NCBI RefSeq assembly: GCF_003050925.1
Contig: NZ_QAOV01000002.1
Location: 372,001 to 436,000, forward strand
DNA from: Pseudomonas sp. GV085
GTDB taxonomy: Bacteria > Pseudomonadota > Gammaproteobacteria > Pseudomonadales > Pseudomonadaceae
Reading direction: 5' to 3'
Length of the DNA stretch: 64,000 nucleotides
Shown here: positions 19,875 to 30,007 of the stretch, in pieces
Numbering within the stretch: the stretch's first letter is position 1
Layout of the letters: every line of letters starts with the position of its first letter
Made by a program: the position numbers and the translations under genes
The notes under the pieces: generated by a model
What the model was told of the DNA's origin: nothing
The model's input: the letters and a program-made list of their open reading frames with translations, nothing else
The model's database searches: none

Positions 19875-20918
19875 TCACAGATCGAATCGATCCACCGCCC
19901 GACGCCGCTCGTTGTCATCGCGCACATCGTAGTTGGCCGTGGTCTGGATGTTGCTGTGATGTGCCAGTTTCTGCGCAATCGACAAATCATGCTCTTCGAT
20001 CACCCGGGTTATGAATGAACGCCGGAAGTCGTGGGGCATGATTTTCACCCCGACCTGCGCGCCCCGCTGCCGGGCGATGTAATAGATCGCATGTTTGGTG
20101 ATGCGCTCACGGGTGATATGGCTGCCCCGGCGGATGCGATTGAACAGAAACGGGTCGTCCGCCTCTCCTTCCTTGAGCAACGAACGACGCAGCTCGAGCC
20201 AGGCTTCAAGCTTGGCGAAGGCCCAGGCCGGGGCGTACTTGATCAATTGCTTGTTGCCCTTGGCCGTCACCCGCAGGCTGCGCTCGGTGAAATCGACCTG
20301 GTCCAGTTCCAGGTTCACCGATTCGGATTTGCGCATTCCCGAACCGTACAGAATCCCGATGATCGCGGCATCCCGCAGTCCCTGTGGCCGCGGATCGGCG
20401 GCGCAGACCGCCATCAATTCCTGAATCAGCGTGCGCCTGAGATTGCGCCCCTGGGACAGCCGTGTACCGGCCATGCCCTTCACCGTACGCATCTTCAACA
20501 GATGGTCCTGAGAGATCAGGCTCATGCGCCACGCTTCGTTCATCACCCCGCGCACCGCGTTGACATACAGCGAGGAGGTGTTCGGTGCATAGCCATCCGA
20601 ACGTAGAGTGGCCACCAGCGCGATCACGTCTTCGGGCTGCAAGTTGTGCCAGGGTATCTCCTCGATATCGTGATCTTCGAAGCCCAGGCGGTCGGCGGCA
20701 TCCTGCAGCACATAACGCATGGTCAGTTGGCTGGACGGCGCCAGTCGCGCCAGATACAGGGTCAGCGGATTGGTGAGGGGTAAACTTGAGTCAGTAACAG
20801 GTAAGTCAATCAAACGAAACGGCCTTGAATGAAAACAGTTCAATGAAGCAACTAAGAAGTGAAATAACGATGATGTAAAAGACATTACAGCTGTAGGACT
20901 TTTCCCAAGAACCGCCAT
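19875..20918 (-). CDS. Tyrosine-family site-specific recombinase
   Basis: Up to 347 residues; the start is uncertain because the first ~45 residues look atypical (an ATG at 20882 and a TTG nearer the SAM-like domain are alternatives). A core-binding domain (about 50-145) is followed by the catalytic domain with the full active site: Arg196 (SGMRKSES), Lys220, His296 and Arg299 (HDFRRS), His320 and Tyr330 (ANYD). It is therefore probably active. It stands alone between the iron transporter (4 bp from its end, convergent) and the arn operon, with no phage or transposon genes beside it. Its target is unknown; it is not XerC or XerD by context. Confidence 0.8.
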   Translation of the reverse strand: MAVLGKSPTAVMSFTSSLFHFLVASLNCFHSRPFRLIDLPVTDSSLPLTNPLTLYLARLAPSSQLTMRYVLQDAADRLGFEDHDIEEIPWHNLQPEDVIALVATLRSDGYAPNTSSLYVNAVRGVMNEAWRMSLISQDHLLKMRTVKGMAGTRLSQGRNLRRTLIQELMAVCAADPRPQGLRDAAIIGILYGSGMRKSESVNLELDQVDFTERSLRVTAKGNKQLIKYAPAWAFAKLEAWLELRRSLLKEGEADDPFLFNRIRRGSHITRERITKHAIYYIARQRGAQVGVKIMPHDFRRSFITRVIEEHDLSIAQKLAHHSNIQTTANYDVRDDNERRRAVDRFDL

Positions 20919-21204
20919 ACATGCGGGAAGTCTGAACAGCGGCTTAATAGCTTTCAGATAAACGATTCCCCAACCGTTTTTTCATGTTCCTTTCACAAAA
21001 TCGGGCATAACCTTCTATAGAGTCGGCGCAGCCCAGATGGACGTCCAACCTGCCGGCCATGGCGAAAAAAGTCAACTGATGCAATTTTTTACCTCCATCC
21101 AGTAACTGGTTGATTTGATGCAGGTTCTGATTTAGCGTCTAGGCTGATTTTTGGATCCCTTTTAGCCTCAAAGGCTATTTACGTTTTCAGCCCCAGAGGT
21201 GCCC
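20919..21204. other. Intergenic region upstream of arnB
   Basis: 286 bp without a gene, between the divergent recombinase and arn operon. It holds the operator described at 20977, a possible -10 (TATAGA, 21016-21021) and a short TAGCC/GGCTA hairpin at 21163-21177 just before the arnB ribosome-binding site. Confidence 0.6.
20977..20996 (+). promoter_or_regulatory. Response-regulator-type operator of the arn operon
   Basis: TTTTTTCATGTTCCTTTCAC differs from the site before the Ais-like gene at only two bases and keeps the 11-bp repeat spacing (TTCAT/TTCAC). A -10-like TATAGA follows 19 bp downstream. The arn operon is under PmrAB, PhoPQ or ColRS-type two-component control in pseudomonads; which system acts here is inferred. 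Confidence 0.6.
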
Positions 21205-22353
21205 ATGAGTCAGGCGTTTCTCCCGTTCTCCCGTCCCAGCATCGGCGACGAAGAAATCGCGGCCGTAGAACAAGTATTGCGCTCCGGGTGGATCACTACC
21301 GGACCGAAGAACCAGGCACTGGAAGAACACTTCGCCAACTACGTCGGTTGCCGGCATGCCGTGGCACTTTCCTCGGCCACCGGCGGGATGCATATCACTC
21401 TGCTGGCATTGGGTGTCGGTCCCGGCGATGAAGTCATTACGCCCTCGCAAACCTGGGTTTCCACCGCCAACATGATCACCCTGCTGGGTGCCACGCCGGT
21501 GTTCGTCGACATCGACCGCGACACGCTGATGACCGACGTGGCCGCTATTGAAGCCGCGATCACACCGCGCACCAAAGCCATTATCCCGGTGCATTACGCC
21601 GGTGCGGCATTCGACCTCGATCCGCTCTACGCCCTGGCCGACAAACACGGCATTGCCGTGATCGAAGACGCCGCACACGCGGCAGGCACTTTCTATAAAG
21701 GTCGCCACGTCGGTTCCAAAGGCACGGCGATCTTCTCGTTCCACGCGATCAAGAACATGACCTGCGCCGAAGGCGCCATGTTCGTCAGCGACGATGAAGC
21801 CCTGGCCTCGCGGGTACGCATGCTCAAGTTTCACGGACTGGGGGTTGATGCCTATGACCGCCTGACCCACGGCCGCAAGCCCCAGGCCCAAGTGGTCGAG
21901 CCCGGCTTCAAGTACAACCTGGCTGACATCAACGCGGCCATCGCACTGGTGCAGCTGGAACGCCTGGACGAGATCAACGCCAGGCGCACTCAACTGGCCC
22001 AGACCTACTTGCAACGCCTGGAAGGCTTGCCGGTGCAACCGCTGGCTGTCCCCGCTTACTCGCACAAGCACGCCTGGCACCTGTTCATCCTGCGCATCGA
22101 TGCCGAGCGCTGCGGGCTGGATCGCGAAGCGTTCATGAAAGCGCTCCAGGAGCAGAATGTCGGCACCGGCATTCACTTCATCGCCACACACCTGCACACC
22201 TACTACCGCCAGCGTTACCCTAATCTGTACCTGCCCAACACCGAATGGAATTCGGCGCGGCTGTGTTCGATCCCGTTGTTCCCCGACATGACCACCGATG
22301 ATGTCGAGCGCGTCGTCGGCGCCATTGAAAACTGCATGGACAGAAGCCTTTGA
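21205..22353 (+). CDS. arnB: UDP-L-Ara4O:glutamate aminotransferase ArnB
   Basis: 382 residues; the ATG at MSQAFLPF has AGAGG five bases upstream and is preferred over a GTG two codons earlier. It is a DegT/DnrJ/EryC1-family PLP aminotransferase with the PLP lysine Lys183 in SFHAIKNM and the phosphate/ring contacts SSATGGMH and IEDAAHA. It converts UDP-4-keto-L-arabinose to UDP-L-Ara4N in the cytoplasm. First gene of an eight-gene arn operon in which each gene overlaps the next. Confidence 0.95.
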   Translation: MSQAFLPFSRPSIGDEEIAAVEQVLRSGWITTGPKNQALEEHFANYVGCRHAVALSSATGGMHITLLALGVGPGDEVITPSQTWVSTANMITLLGATPVFVDIDRDTLMTDVAAIEAAITPRTKAIIPVHYAGAAFDLDPLYALADKHGIAVIEDAAHAAGTFYKGRHVGSKGTAIFSFHAIKNMTCAEGAMFVSDDEALASRVRMLKFHGLGVDAYDRLTHGRKPQAQVVEPGFKYNLADINAAIALVQLERLDEINARRTQLAQTYLQRLEGLPVQPLAVPAYSHKHAWHLFILRIDAERCGLDREAFMKALQEQNVGTGIHFIATHLHTYYRQRYPNLYLPNTEWNSARLCSIPLFPDMTTDDVERVVGAIENCMDRSL

Positions 22354-23369
22354 GACCTTACCCAATCAATTTCGTTTCGATCGTCATTCCGGTCTACAAC
22401 GAACAGGAAAGCCTGCCTGAGTTGCTCCGGCGCACCGAAGCGGCCTGCCAGCAGTTGCACCAGGCCTATGAAATCGTGCTGGTCGACGACGGCAGTCGCG
22501 ACGACTCCGCACAGATCCTGGAAGACGCCGCCTCCCGCGAAGGCAGCCCGGTGGTGGCGGTGATCCTCAACCGCAACTATGGCCAGCACGCGGCGATCAT
22601 GGCCGGTTTCGAACAGTGCAAGGGCGATGTCGTCATCACCCTCGATGCCGACCTGCAAAACCCGCCCGAAGAAATCCCGCGGCTGGTGGCCCAGGCCGAA
22701 CTTGGCTATGACGTCGTCGCGACGGTGCGCAACAACCGTCAGGACTCGGCCTTGCGCCGCTGGCCATCGAAGCTGATCAACCTGGCCGTGAAGCGTTCCA
22801 CCGGCGTAGCCATGAGCGACTACGGCTGCATGCTCCGCGCCTACCGACGCAGCATCGTCGACGCCATGCTCGCCTGCCGTGAACGCAGCACCTTCATTCC
22901 GATCCTGGCCAACAGCTTTGCCCGCCACACCACGGAAATCCCCGTGACCCACGCCGAGCGTGAACACGGCGATTCCAAGTACAGCCCCATGCGCCTGATC
23001 AACCTGATGTTCGACCTGGTCACCTGCATGACCACCACGCCGCTACGACTGCTGAGCATCGTCGGCGTCGGCATGGCGGCCCTGGGCGTACTGTTCGCCA
23101 TCACGCTGATCCTGTTGCGCCTGGTGTTCGGTGCCGGCTGGGCCGGTGGCGGTACCTTCGTACTGTTCGCCGTGCTGTTCGTCTTCACCGGTGGTCAATT
23201 CATCGGCATGGGCCTGTTGGGTGAATACCTGGGCCGCATGTACAGCGACGTGCGCGCACGTCCGCGCTTCTTCATTGAAAAGGTGCTGCGTAGCCAGCCC
23301 GAATCCCCCGCTTCCGTTGTTACCGTCGACGGCCTTACTTCCACTTCTTCAGATCAGGTTCCTTCATGA
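22350..23369 (+). CDS. arnC: Undecaprenyl-phosphate Ara4FN transferase ArnC
   Basis: 339 residues. The start is a TTG overlapping the arnB stop (TTGA), giving [23 protein letters not shown] family 2 glycosyltransferase domain ([34 protein letters not shown]) is followed by two C-terminal membrane helices. It moves formylated L-Ara4N onto undecaprenyl phosphate at the inner face of the membrane. The rare start codon, with no good ribosome-binding site, suggests its translation depends on coupling to arnB. Confidence 0.94.
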   Translation: MRPYPINFVSIVIPVYNEQESLPELLRRTEAACQQLHQAYEIVLVDDGSRDDSAQILEDAASREGSPVVAVILNRNYGQHAAIMAGFEQCKGDVVITLDADLQNPPEEIPRLVAQAELGYDVVATVRNNRQDSALRRWPSKLINLAVKRSTGVAMSDYGCMLRAYRRSIVDAMLACRERSTFIPILANSFARHTTEIPVTHAEREHGDSKYSPMRLINLMFDLVTCMTTTPLRLLSIVGVGMAALGVLFAITLILLRLVFGAGWAGGGTFVLFAVLFVFTGGQFIGMGLLGEYLGRMYSDVRARPRFFIEKVLRSQPESPASVVTVDGLTSTSSDQVPS

Positions 23370-25357
23370 GTGCAAAAGCTGTTGTCTTCGCCTATCACGA
23401 TATTGGCTGCGCCGGCATCGAATCCCTGCTCTCCTCCGGGTTCGAGATCGCAGCGGTGTTCACTCACGCCGACGATCCGAAGGAGAACGCGTTCTACGGT
23501 TCTGTCGCACAGCTGTGCGCCCGCCACGGCATTGCCGTGCATGCACCGGAAGACGCCAACCATCCGTTGTGGATCGAGCGTATCGCCAAGCTCGATCCCG
23601 ACTACATTTTCTCCTTCTACTACCGCAACCTGCTGAGCGAAGCACTGCTGGCGACGGCGCGCAAAGGCGCGTTCAACCTGCACGGTTCCCTGCTGCCACG
23701 CTACCGCGGCCGCGCACCGGCCAACTGGGTGCTGGTCAACGGCGAAACGGAAACCGGCGTGACCCTGCACCGTATGGTCAAGCGTGCCGATGCGGGCGCC
23801 ATCGTCGCCCAGCGAAAAGTCGCAATCGAGCGCAGCGACACCGCGCTGAGCCTGCACGGCAAATTGCGCACCGCCGCCGCTGAACTGCTGCGCGACACCC
23901 TGCCGGCGCTGCTGCAAGGCAAGGTCAGCGAAACACCGCAAGACGAATCCAAGGCTACTGTGTTCGGCCGTCGCACTCCGGCTGACGGCAAACTGGTCTG
24001 GGCCAGGCCGGCCGAAGAACTGTTCAACCTCGTCCGCGCCGTGACCCAGCCATACCCGGGTGCCTTCTGCGCGGTAGGCGAGCACAAGCTGATTGTCTGG
24101 AGCGCCGAAGTCGCCAAGGGCAACGAAGGCCTGGCGCCGGGCCGCGTCATCAGCGTCGACCCGCTGCGCATCGCCTGCGGTCAAGACTCGCTGATCATCA
24201 ACGCCGGCCAGCGCAACGACAACGGTCTGTACCTGAGCGGTCCGCAACTGGCCAACGAACTGGGCCTGGTGGACGGTTCCGTGCTGCGCGGTGCCGAATC
24301 CGGCCGTGCCCCACGTCGCACCCGCGTGCTGATCCTCGGCGTCAACGGCTTCATCGGCAACCACTTGTCCGAGCGTTTGTTGCGTGACGACCGCTACGAG
24401 GTCTATGGCCTGGACATCGGTTCGGACGCCATCGAGCGCCTGCGCAGCCACCCGAACTTCCACTTCGTCGAAGGCGACATCAGCATCCACTCCGAGTGGA
24501 TCGAGTACCACATCAAGAAGTGCGACGTGGTACTGCCGCTGGTGGCCATCGCCACGCCAATCGAATACACCCGTAACCCGTTGCGCGTGTTCGAACTGGA
24601 TTTCGAAGAAAACCTGAAGCTGGTTCGCTACTGCGTCAAGTACAACAAGCGCGTGATCTTCCCGTCGACCTCGGAAGTCTATGGCATGTGCCAGGACAAC
24701 AACTTCGACGAAGACAACTCCAACCTGGTGGTCGGCCCGATCAACAAACAGCGCTGGATCTACTCGGTCTCCAAGCAACTGCTGGACCGCGTGATCTGGG
24801 CTTATGGCCAGAAGGGCCTGAACTTCACCCTGTTCCGTCCGTTCAACTGGATGGGTCCACGCCTGGACCGTCTGGATTCGGCCCGTATCGGCAGCTCCCG
24901 CGCCATTACCCAGCTGATCCTGAATCTGGTGGAAGGTACGCCGATTCGCCTATTCGACGGTGGCGAGCAAAAACGCTGCTTCACCGACATCGCCGATGGT
25001 GTGGAAGCACTGGCGCGAATCATCGACAACGACAACGATGTCTGCAACGGCCAGATCATCAACATCGGCAACCCGGAAAACGAAGCCAGCATCCGTCAGT
25101 TGGGCGAAGAGCTGCTGCGTCAGTTCGAAGCGCACCCACTGCGCGCCAACTTCCCTCCGTTCGCCGGTTTCCGCGACATCGAGAGCAAGGCGTTCTACGG
25201 CACCGGTTATCAGGACGTGTCGCACCGCAAGCCAAGCATCGCCAACGCCAAGCGCCTGCTGGACTGGACACCAACCGTGGAGATGAGTGAAACCATCGGC
25301 AACACCCTGGACTTCTTCTTGCGCGAGGCCATGCTCGAAATCGCGGACAAGCGCTGA
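23366..25357 (+). CDS. arnA: Bifunctional UDP-glucuronate decarboxylase / UDP-L-Ara4N formyltransferase ArnA
   Basis: 663 residues, the expected length. Residues 1-305 form the 10-formyl-THF-dependent formyltransferase, with Asn-Leu-His near 103-105 in [16 protein letters not shown]. Residues 315-663 form the NAD-dependent decarboxylase, with [19 protein letters not shown] and Y-x3-K in [11 protein letters not shown]. The two activities act before and after ArnB in the pathway. Both neighbouring gene junctions overlap. Confidence 0.96.
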   Translation: MSAKAVVFAYHDIGCAGIESLLSSGFEIAAVFTHADDPKENAFYGSVAQLCARHGIAVHAPEDANHPLWIERIAKLDPDYIFSFYYRNLLSEALLATARKGAFNLHGSLLPRYRGRAPANWVLVNGETETGVTLHRMVKRADAGAIVAQRKVAIERSDTALSLHGKLRTAAAELLRDTLPALLQGKVSETPQDESKATVFGRRTPADGKLVWARPAEELFNLVRAVTQPYPGAFCAVGEHKLIVWSAEVAKGNEGLAPGRVISVDPLRIACGQDSLIINAGQRNDNGLYLSGPQLANELGLVDGSVLRGAESGRAPRRTRVLILGVNGFIGNHLSERLLRDDRYEVYGLDIGSDAIERLRSHPNFHFVEGDISIHSEWIEYHIKKCDVVLPLVAIATPIEYTRNPLRVFELDFEENLKLVRYCVKYNKRVIFPSTSEVYGMCQDNNFDEDNSNLVVGPINKQRWIYSVSKQLLDRVIWAYGQKGLNFTLFRPFNWMGPRLDRLDSARIGSSRAITQLILNLVEGTPIRLFDGGEQKRCFTDIADGVEALARIIDNDNDVCNGQIINIGNPENEASIRQLGEELLRQFEAHPLRANFPPFAGFRDIESKAFYGTGYQDVSHRKPSIANAKRLLDWTPTVEMSETIGNTLDFFLREAMLEIADKR

Positions 25358-26241
25358 TGCAGGCGGGACTGCGGATTGATGTCGACACCTACCGGGGCAC
25401 CCGTGAAGGGGTGCCTCGGTTGCTGGAAATCCTTGATGAAGCGCAGGTCAAGGCGACGTTCTTCTTCAGTGTCGGGCCGGACAACATGGGGCGCCACTTG
25501 TGGCGCCTCATCCGTCCACAGTTTCTCTGGAAAATGCTCCGTTCCAACGCAGCCGGCCTGTATGGCTGGGACATTCTGCTGGCCGGCACCGCATGGCCTG
25601 GAAAACCGATCGGCCGCGACCTGGGGCACTTGATGCGCCAGGCCCGGGATGCCGGGCATGAGGTTGGCCTGCACGCTTGGGATCACCACGGCTGGCAAGC
25701 CAACGCCGGGCGCTGGAGCGACGCACAACTGGTCGAACAGATACGCCGTGGCGTGGACACCCTCGGCGACATTCTCGGGGATAAGATCACCTGCTCGGCG
25801 TCCGCCGGGTGGCGTGCCGACGAGCGTGTGATCGAAGCCAAGCAGGGTTTCGGCTTTCGCTATAACAGCGATTGTCGCGGCCTGAGCCTGTTCCAGCCGC
25901 GATTGGCCGATGGTCGCCTGGGTGCACCGCAAATCCCGGTGGACCTGCCGACCTTCGACGAAGTGGTCGGGCCGACCGTCGCCGCCAAGGATTTCAACAG
26001 GTTCATCCTGGACCGGTTCACGCCGGAAAAACTCAACGTCTACACGATCCATGCCGAGGTAGAAGGGATTCTGATGGCCAACGATTTCCGTCAACTGCTG
26101 AGCGATGCGCGTCAGCGGACTATACATTTTCAACCTTTGGGCGACTTGTTGCCCCAGGCCCCTGCCAGTTTGCCGATCGGCCGCGTGGTACGCGGTGCTC
26201 TCGAAGGTCGCGAAGGCTGGCTGGGAGTGCAAGGCGAATGA
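25357..26241 (+). CDS. arnD: Ara4FN deformylase ArnD
   Basis: 294 residues; the ATG overlaps the last base of the arnA stop (TGATG). NodB-type polysaccharide deacetylase fold with the metal-site Asp in [10 protein letters not shown] and the metal histidines in [10 protein letters not shown]. It removes the formyl group from undecaprenyl-phosphate-Ara4FN before flipping. Confidence 0.94.
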   Translation: MQAGLRIDVDTYRGTREGVPRLLEILDEAQVKATFFFSVGPDNMGRHLWRLIRPQFLWKMLRSNAAGLYGWDILLAGTAWPGKPIGRDLGHLMRQARDAGHEVGLHAWDHHGWQANAGRWSDAQLVEQIRRGVDTLGDILGDKITCSASAGWRADERVIEAKQGFGFRYNSDCRGLSLFQPRLADGRLGAPQIPVDLPTFDEVVGPTVAAKDFNRFILDRFTPEKLNVYTIHAEVEGILMANDFRQLLSDARQRTIHFQPLGDLLPQAPASLPIGRVVRGALEGREGWLGVQGE

Positions 26242-27887
26242 GCAAACGCTGGGCTTTGCCGTTATTGATGGCCATGGTGGCGCTGGCATACCTGTTGCCA
26301 CTGGGTAGTCATGGCTTATGGATTCCTGACGAAACCCGCTACGCCCAGATCAGCCAGGGCATGCTCCTGAGCGGCAACTGGGTGTCGCCGCATTTCATGG
26401 ACGTGCGCTATTTCGAAAAACCCGCGGCCGGCTACTGGATGATTGCCATCGGTCAGGCGCTGTTCGGCCAAAACCTTTTCGGAGTGCGCTTCGCTTCGGC
26501 TCTGAGCACCGGTTTGAGCGTGCTGCTGTGCTACCTGGTCGCCCGCCGGATGTGGAACGAACCGCGCAAGAGTTTCGCCTGCGCGCTGCTGTACATGAGT
26601 TTCACGGTCGTTGCCGCTTCGGCGGGATATGCCAACCTCGACCCGCAATTCACCTTCTGGGTCAACCTCAGCCTGGTGGCGTTATGGTTCGCGCTCGACA
26701 GTACGAGCCGCGGGCAACGCCTGATCGCGTGGGCGGCGCTGGGCCTGGCCTGCGGCATGGGCTTCATGACCAAGGGTTTCCTGGCCTGGTTGTTGCCGGT
26801 GTTGATCGCCCTGCCCTGGATGATCTGGCAAAAACGCTGGCGTGAACTGCTGGTCTACGGCCCGGTGGCGGTCGTGGTAGCCATCGCCGTCAGCCTGCCA
26901 TGGGCGCTTGCAGTGCACGCCCAGGAGCCTGACTACTGGCGCTTTTTCTTCTGGCACGAACACATCCGCCGTTTTGCCGGGGACGATGCCCAGCACAATG
27001 CGCCATGGTGGTATTACCTGCCGTTACTGGTGGCTTTCAGCATGCCGTGGGTTGCCTTGCTGCCGCCAGCCTTGAAGCAAGCCTGGCAGACCCGACGCCA
27101 GTCCAATATCGGGTTCCTGCTGCTGTGGCTATGGATGCCGTTGTTCTTCTTCAGCCTGAGCAAAGGCAAGTTGCCAGCCTACATCCTGCCGTGCCTGTTG
27201 CCTCTGGCATTGTTGCTCGGCCATGCACTGGCTGACCGATTGAAGCTGGAGCGAGGTCGCGCCCTGGGCATCAACGGCCTGCTGAACCTGGTGGTGGGTG
27301 TGGTCACCCTGCTGGCCCTGGTTTATCTGCAATTGAAAAAGCCGATTTACGATCATGAACTGCACAACCTGGTGTTGGTGTTCATCGGCTTGACCGGCTG
27401 GATCATGGCCAACGTGCTGCAGGCCTTCCGCCCGCTGCAGTGCTGGGCAGCCCCGGCTTTTGGCAGCCTGTTGCTCATCGGTTTATTGCCTGCCGGACTG
27501 CCCAATTCCGTAGTCGCCAATAAAACCCCTGACCAGTTCATCCTCGATCACGCCCAGGAACTTGGCCAGAGTGCCAAATTGTTGAGCAACGATCTGGGCG
27601 CCGCGTCGGCGTTGTCCTGGCGGGTGAAACGCCCGGAAGTGGCTTTTTTCAACACGATAGGCGAGTTGAAATATGGCCTTGGCTACCCTGACTCGCTCAA
27701 GCAGCGTGTCGACCCCGACCAGGTGCAACAGTGGATGCACGACGCTCGCCAGCTAGGTTCGGTCGGTGTGGTCATGCGGGTCAAGGGCGAGGAAGAGTTG
27801 CGCGAACTCGAACAATTGCCCAAAGAGGGCAAGCGGTATGAACAAGGCAATCTGGTGATTTTGATCATTCCTCAGGCGGCGCCATGA
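26238..27887 (+). CDS. arnT: Undecaprenyl phosphate-alpha-L-Ara4N transferase, operon copy
   Basis: 549 residues from the ATG overlapping the arnD stop. GT-C fold with about 12 membrane helices and the catalytic loop [17 protein letters not shown] (Asp31, Glu32). It transfers L-Ara4N to lipid A in the periplasmic leaflet. It is paralogous over its whole length to the stand-alone copy at 14133 but lacks that copy's N-terminal extension. Both keep the conserved catalytic residues, so redundancy or different acceptor preference is possible. Confidence 0.95.
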   Translation: MSKRWALPLLMAMVALAYLLPLGSHGLWIPDETRYAQISQGMLLSGNWVSPHFMDVRYFEKPAAGYWMIAIGQALFGQNLFGVRFASALSTGLSVLLCYLVARRMWNEPRKSFACALLYMSFTVVAASAGYANLDPQFTFWVNLSLVALWFALDSTSRGQRLIAWAALGLACGMGFMTKGFLAWLLPVLIALPWMIWQKRWRELLVYGPVAVVVAIAVSLPWALAVHAQEPDYWRFFFWHEHIRRFAGDDAQHNAPWWYYLPLLVAFSMPWVALLPPALKQAWQTRRQSNIGFLLLWLWMPLFFFSLSKGKLPAYILPCLLPLALLLGHALADRLKLERGRALGINGLLNLVVGVVTLLALVYLQLKKPIYDHELHNLVLVFIGLTGWIMANVLQAFRPLQCWAAPAFGSLLLIGLLPAGLPNSVVANKTPDQFILDHAQELGQSAKLLSNDLGAASALSWRVKRPEVAFFNTIGELKYGLGYPDSLKQRVDPDQVQQWMHDARQLGSVGVVMRVKGEEELRELEQLPKEGKRYEQGNLVILIIPQAAP

Positions 27888-28228
27888 GCCTGCTATTGCT
27901 GTTAATGGCCTGTCTGCTGACCTGCCTGGGCCAGATCGCCCAGAAATATGCGGTAGAAAGCTGGCGCGGCAAACCTTCCGGGTGGGCAGACAAACTGCGC
28001 TCGCCCTGGCTTTGGCTGGCCCTCGCCTCTTTGGGCCTGGGCCTGCTGGTGTGGTTGCTGGTGCTGCAACGCCTGGAAGTCGGGATTGCCTACCCGATGC
28101 TGAGCCTGAACTTCGTGCTGATCACTCTGGTCGCGCGTTTCGTGTTCCACGAAACCATCGACCGCCGCCACTGGCTGGGTGTGGCGCTGGTGATCGGCGG
28201 CGTGGCTCTGCTGGGGCAGCACGCATGA
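27884..28228 (+). CDS. arnE: Ara4N-phosphoundecaprenol flippase subunit ArnE
   Basis: 114 residues, four membrane helices of the EamA/SMR type, start overlapping the arnT stop. With ArnF it forms the heterodimer proposed to flip undecaprenyl-phosphate-L-Ara4N across the inner membrane. The C-terminal helix with [12 protein letters not shown] is typical. Confidence 0.92.
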   Translation: MSLLLLLMACLLTCLGQIAQKYAVESWRGKPSGWADKLRSPWLWLALASLGLGLLVWLLVLQRLEVGIAYPMLSLNFVLITLVARFVFHETIDRRHWLGVALVIGGVALLGQHA

Positions 28229-28626
28229 ACCTGAGTCGCGGTATTGCCTTCGCACTGGGCAGCGTGTTGCTGGTCAGCGCCGCCCAATTGGGCATGCGCT
28301 GGAGCATGAGTCACCTGCCACAGCCCGAACAATGGCTCAGCGCTCACATGGACCTTACCGCCGTTGCCGTGGTGCTCGTGGCCATCTTCGCCTATGCCTT
28401 GTCGATGCTCTGCTGGCTCGCCGCCCTGCGGGACCTGCCGCTGGGCCGGGCCTACTCGTTGCTGAGCATCAGCTACGCGCTGGTGTACCTGCTGGCCGCC
28501 AGCCTGCCGCTGTTCAACGAATCATTCAGCCTTACAAAAAGCCTTGGCGTGGCATTGGTCATCCTCGGCGTCATTACCATCAATTCTCGACCTGCTCGTG
28601 CGCCCGAATCAAGGAGTGCCCCATGA
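28225..28626 (+). CDS. arnF: Ara4N-phosphoundecaprenol flippase subunit ArnF
   Basis: 133 residues with four membrane helices; the start ATG overlaps the arnE stop. The segment [19 protein letters not shown] is the conserved core of ArnF. Partner of ArnE. A longer open frame upstream is only a shadow of arnE. Confidence 0.92.
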   Translation: MNLSRGIAFALGSVLLVSAAQLGMRWSMSHLPQPEQWLSAHMDLTAVAVVLVAIFAYALSMLCWLAALRDLPLGRAYSLLSISYALVYLLAASLPLFNESFSLTKSLGVALVILGVITINSRPARAPESRSAP

Positions 28627-30002
28627 AAATCAGTGTGTTTGGTAGCGGTTATGTTGGCCTGGTGCAGGCAGCGGTTCTGGCCGAAGTCGGCCACGACGTG
28701 GTCTGCATGGACGTTGACGAGAAAAAGGTCGAACTGCTCAAGCAGGGCCACGTGAGTATTTTCGAACCCGGGCTGGCCAGCCTGGTACGCGAAGGCCTTG
28801 ACGCCAAGCGGTTGCAGTTCACCAACGACGAAAAATTCGCGGTACAGCACGGAGAGGTGCTGTTCATCGCGGTCGGTACTCCATCCCGGGACAATGGCTC
28901 GGCGGACTTGCGCTACGTGATGTCTGTGGGCGAAGCCGTAGCACGGCATCGCGAACAACCGGCGATCCTGGTGGAGAAATCCACCGTTCCGGTCGGCACC
29001 GGCGACGCCTTGCGTGCACACATCGACAAATGCCTGCTCAATGCCGGGCGCGCTTTACAGTTCGATATCGTCTCCAACCCGGAGTTTTTGAAAGAAGGTT
29101 CGGCCGTGGCCGACTGCCGCCGCCCGGACCGTATCGTCGTCGGTTGTGAACGCGACGAAGTACGCGAAGTGATGCGTGACCTGTACTCGCCCTTCAACCG
29201 CAACCATGAACGCATCATGTTCATGGACCTGCGCAGTGCCGAGCTGACCAAGTACGCCGCCAACTGCATGCTGGCGACCAAGATCAGCTTCATCAACCAG
29301 ATCGCCGAACTGGCCGAACACCTGGGTGCCGACATCGAATCGGTGCGCCTGGGCATCGGCGCCGACTCGCGTATCGGTTACCACTTCATCTACCCGGGTT
29401 GCGGCTACGGCGGCTCATGCTTCCCCAAGGACATGCGCGCCCTGATCCACAGCGCCGAGGAGGCTCATTGCTCCAGCGACCTGCTGCAAGCGGTGGAAGC
29501 CATCAACGAGCGGCAGAAACACAAACTGTTCGAACGCATCAACGCGTTCTACAAGGGCGACTTGCGTGGCAGGACCTTTGCCTTGTGGGGCCTGGCGTTC
29601 AAGCCAAACACCGACGACATGCGCGATGCACCGAGCCGGGTATTGCTGGAATCGTTGTGGGCCGCCGGGGCGAATGTCCGTGCGTTCGATCCGGAAGCCA
29701 TGCAGGAAACCCAGAAACTGTATCCCGACGAATCGAAACTGATGCTCATGGGGACGCCTGAGTCGGTCTTGACCGGTGCCGATGCACTGATCATCTGCAC
29801 CGAATGGCAACAGTTCAAGGCGCCGGACTTCGAGCTGATCCAGCAGCGGCTCAACGCACCGGTAATCTTCGACGGTCGCAACCTGTACGACGCAGACCGT
29901 CTGGCACGCATCGGTTTCACCTACTTCCCGATCGGCCGGGGCGAGTCGCGCAAATTGCCGATTCCGTACCAGCAATGGTCAGCCGAATCCGTGGTCGCCT
30001 GA
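28623..30002 (+). CDS. ugd: UDP-glucose 6-dehydrogenase (Ugd/PmrE)
   Basis: 459 residues. N-terminal Rossmann motif [14 protein letters not shown], catalytic Cys266 in GGSCFPKD and the C-terminal UDP-binding domain with [16 protein letters not shown]. It makes UDP-glucuronate, the precursor for ArnA. Its place as the eighth overlapping gene (ATGA with arnF) means the operon supplies its own precursor, as in Pseudomonas aeruginosa PA3559. Confidence 0.94.
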   Translation: MKISVFGSGYVGLVQAAVLAEVGHDVVCMDVDEKKVELLKQGHVSIFEPGLASLVREGLDAKRLQFTNDEKFAVQHGEVLFIAVGTPSRDNGSADLRYVMSVGEAVARHREQPAILVEKSTVPVGTGDALRAHIDKCLLNAGRALQFDIVSNPEFLKEGSAVADCRRPDRIVVGCERDEVREVMRDLYSPFNRNHERIMFMDLRSAELTKYAANCMLATKISFINQIAELAEHLGADIESVRLGIGADSRIGYHFIYPGCGYGGSCFPKDMRALIHSAEEAHCSSDLLQAVEAINERQKHKLFERINAFYKGDLRGRTFALWGLAFKPNTDDMRDAPSRVLLESLWAAGANVRAFDPEAMQETQKLYPDESKLMLMGTPESVLTGADALIICTEWQQFKAPDFELIQQRLNAPVIFDGRNLYDADRLARIGFTYFPIGRGESRKLPIPYQQWSAESVVA

Positions 30003-30007
30003 ACTTC

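Noticed and set aside
20943..20948. CTTAAT upstream of arnB as an enterobacterial PmrA box
   Set aside because: Only one half-site at the expected spacing; the TTCAC direct repeat is shared with the ais promoter and is the better candidate.
25872..26237. In-frame upstream extension of the operon arnT
   Set aside because: It lies inside arnD; the ATGA overlap gives the expected ArnT start.
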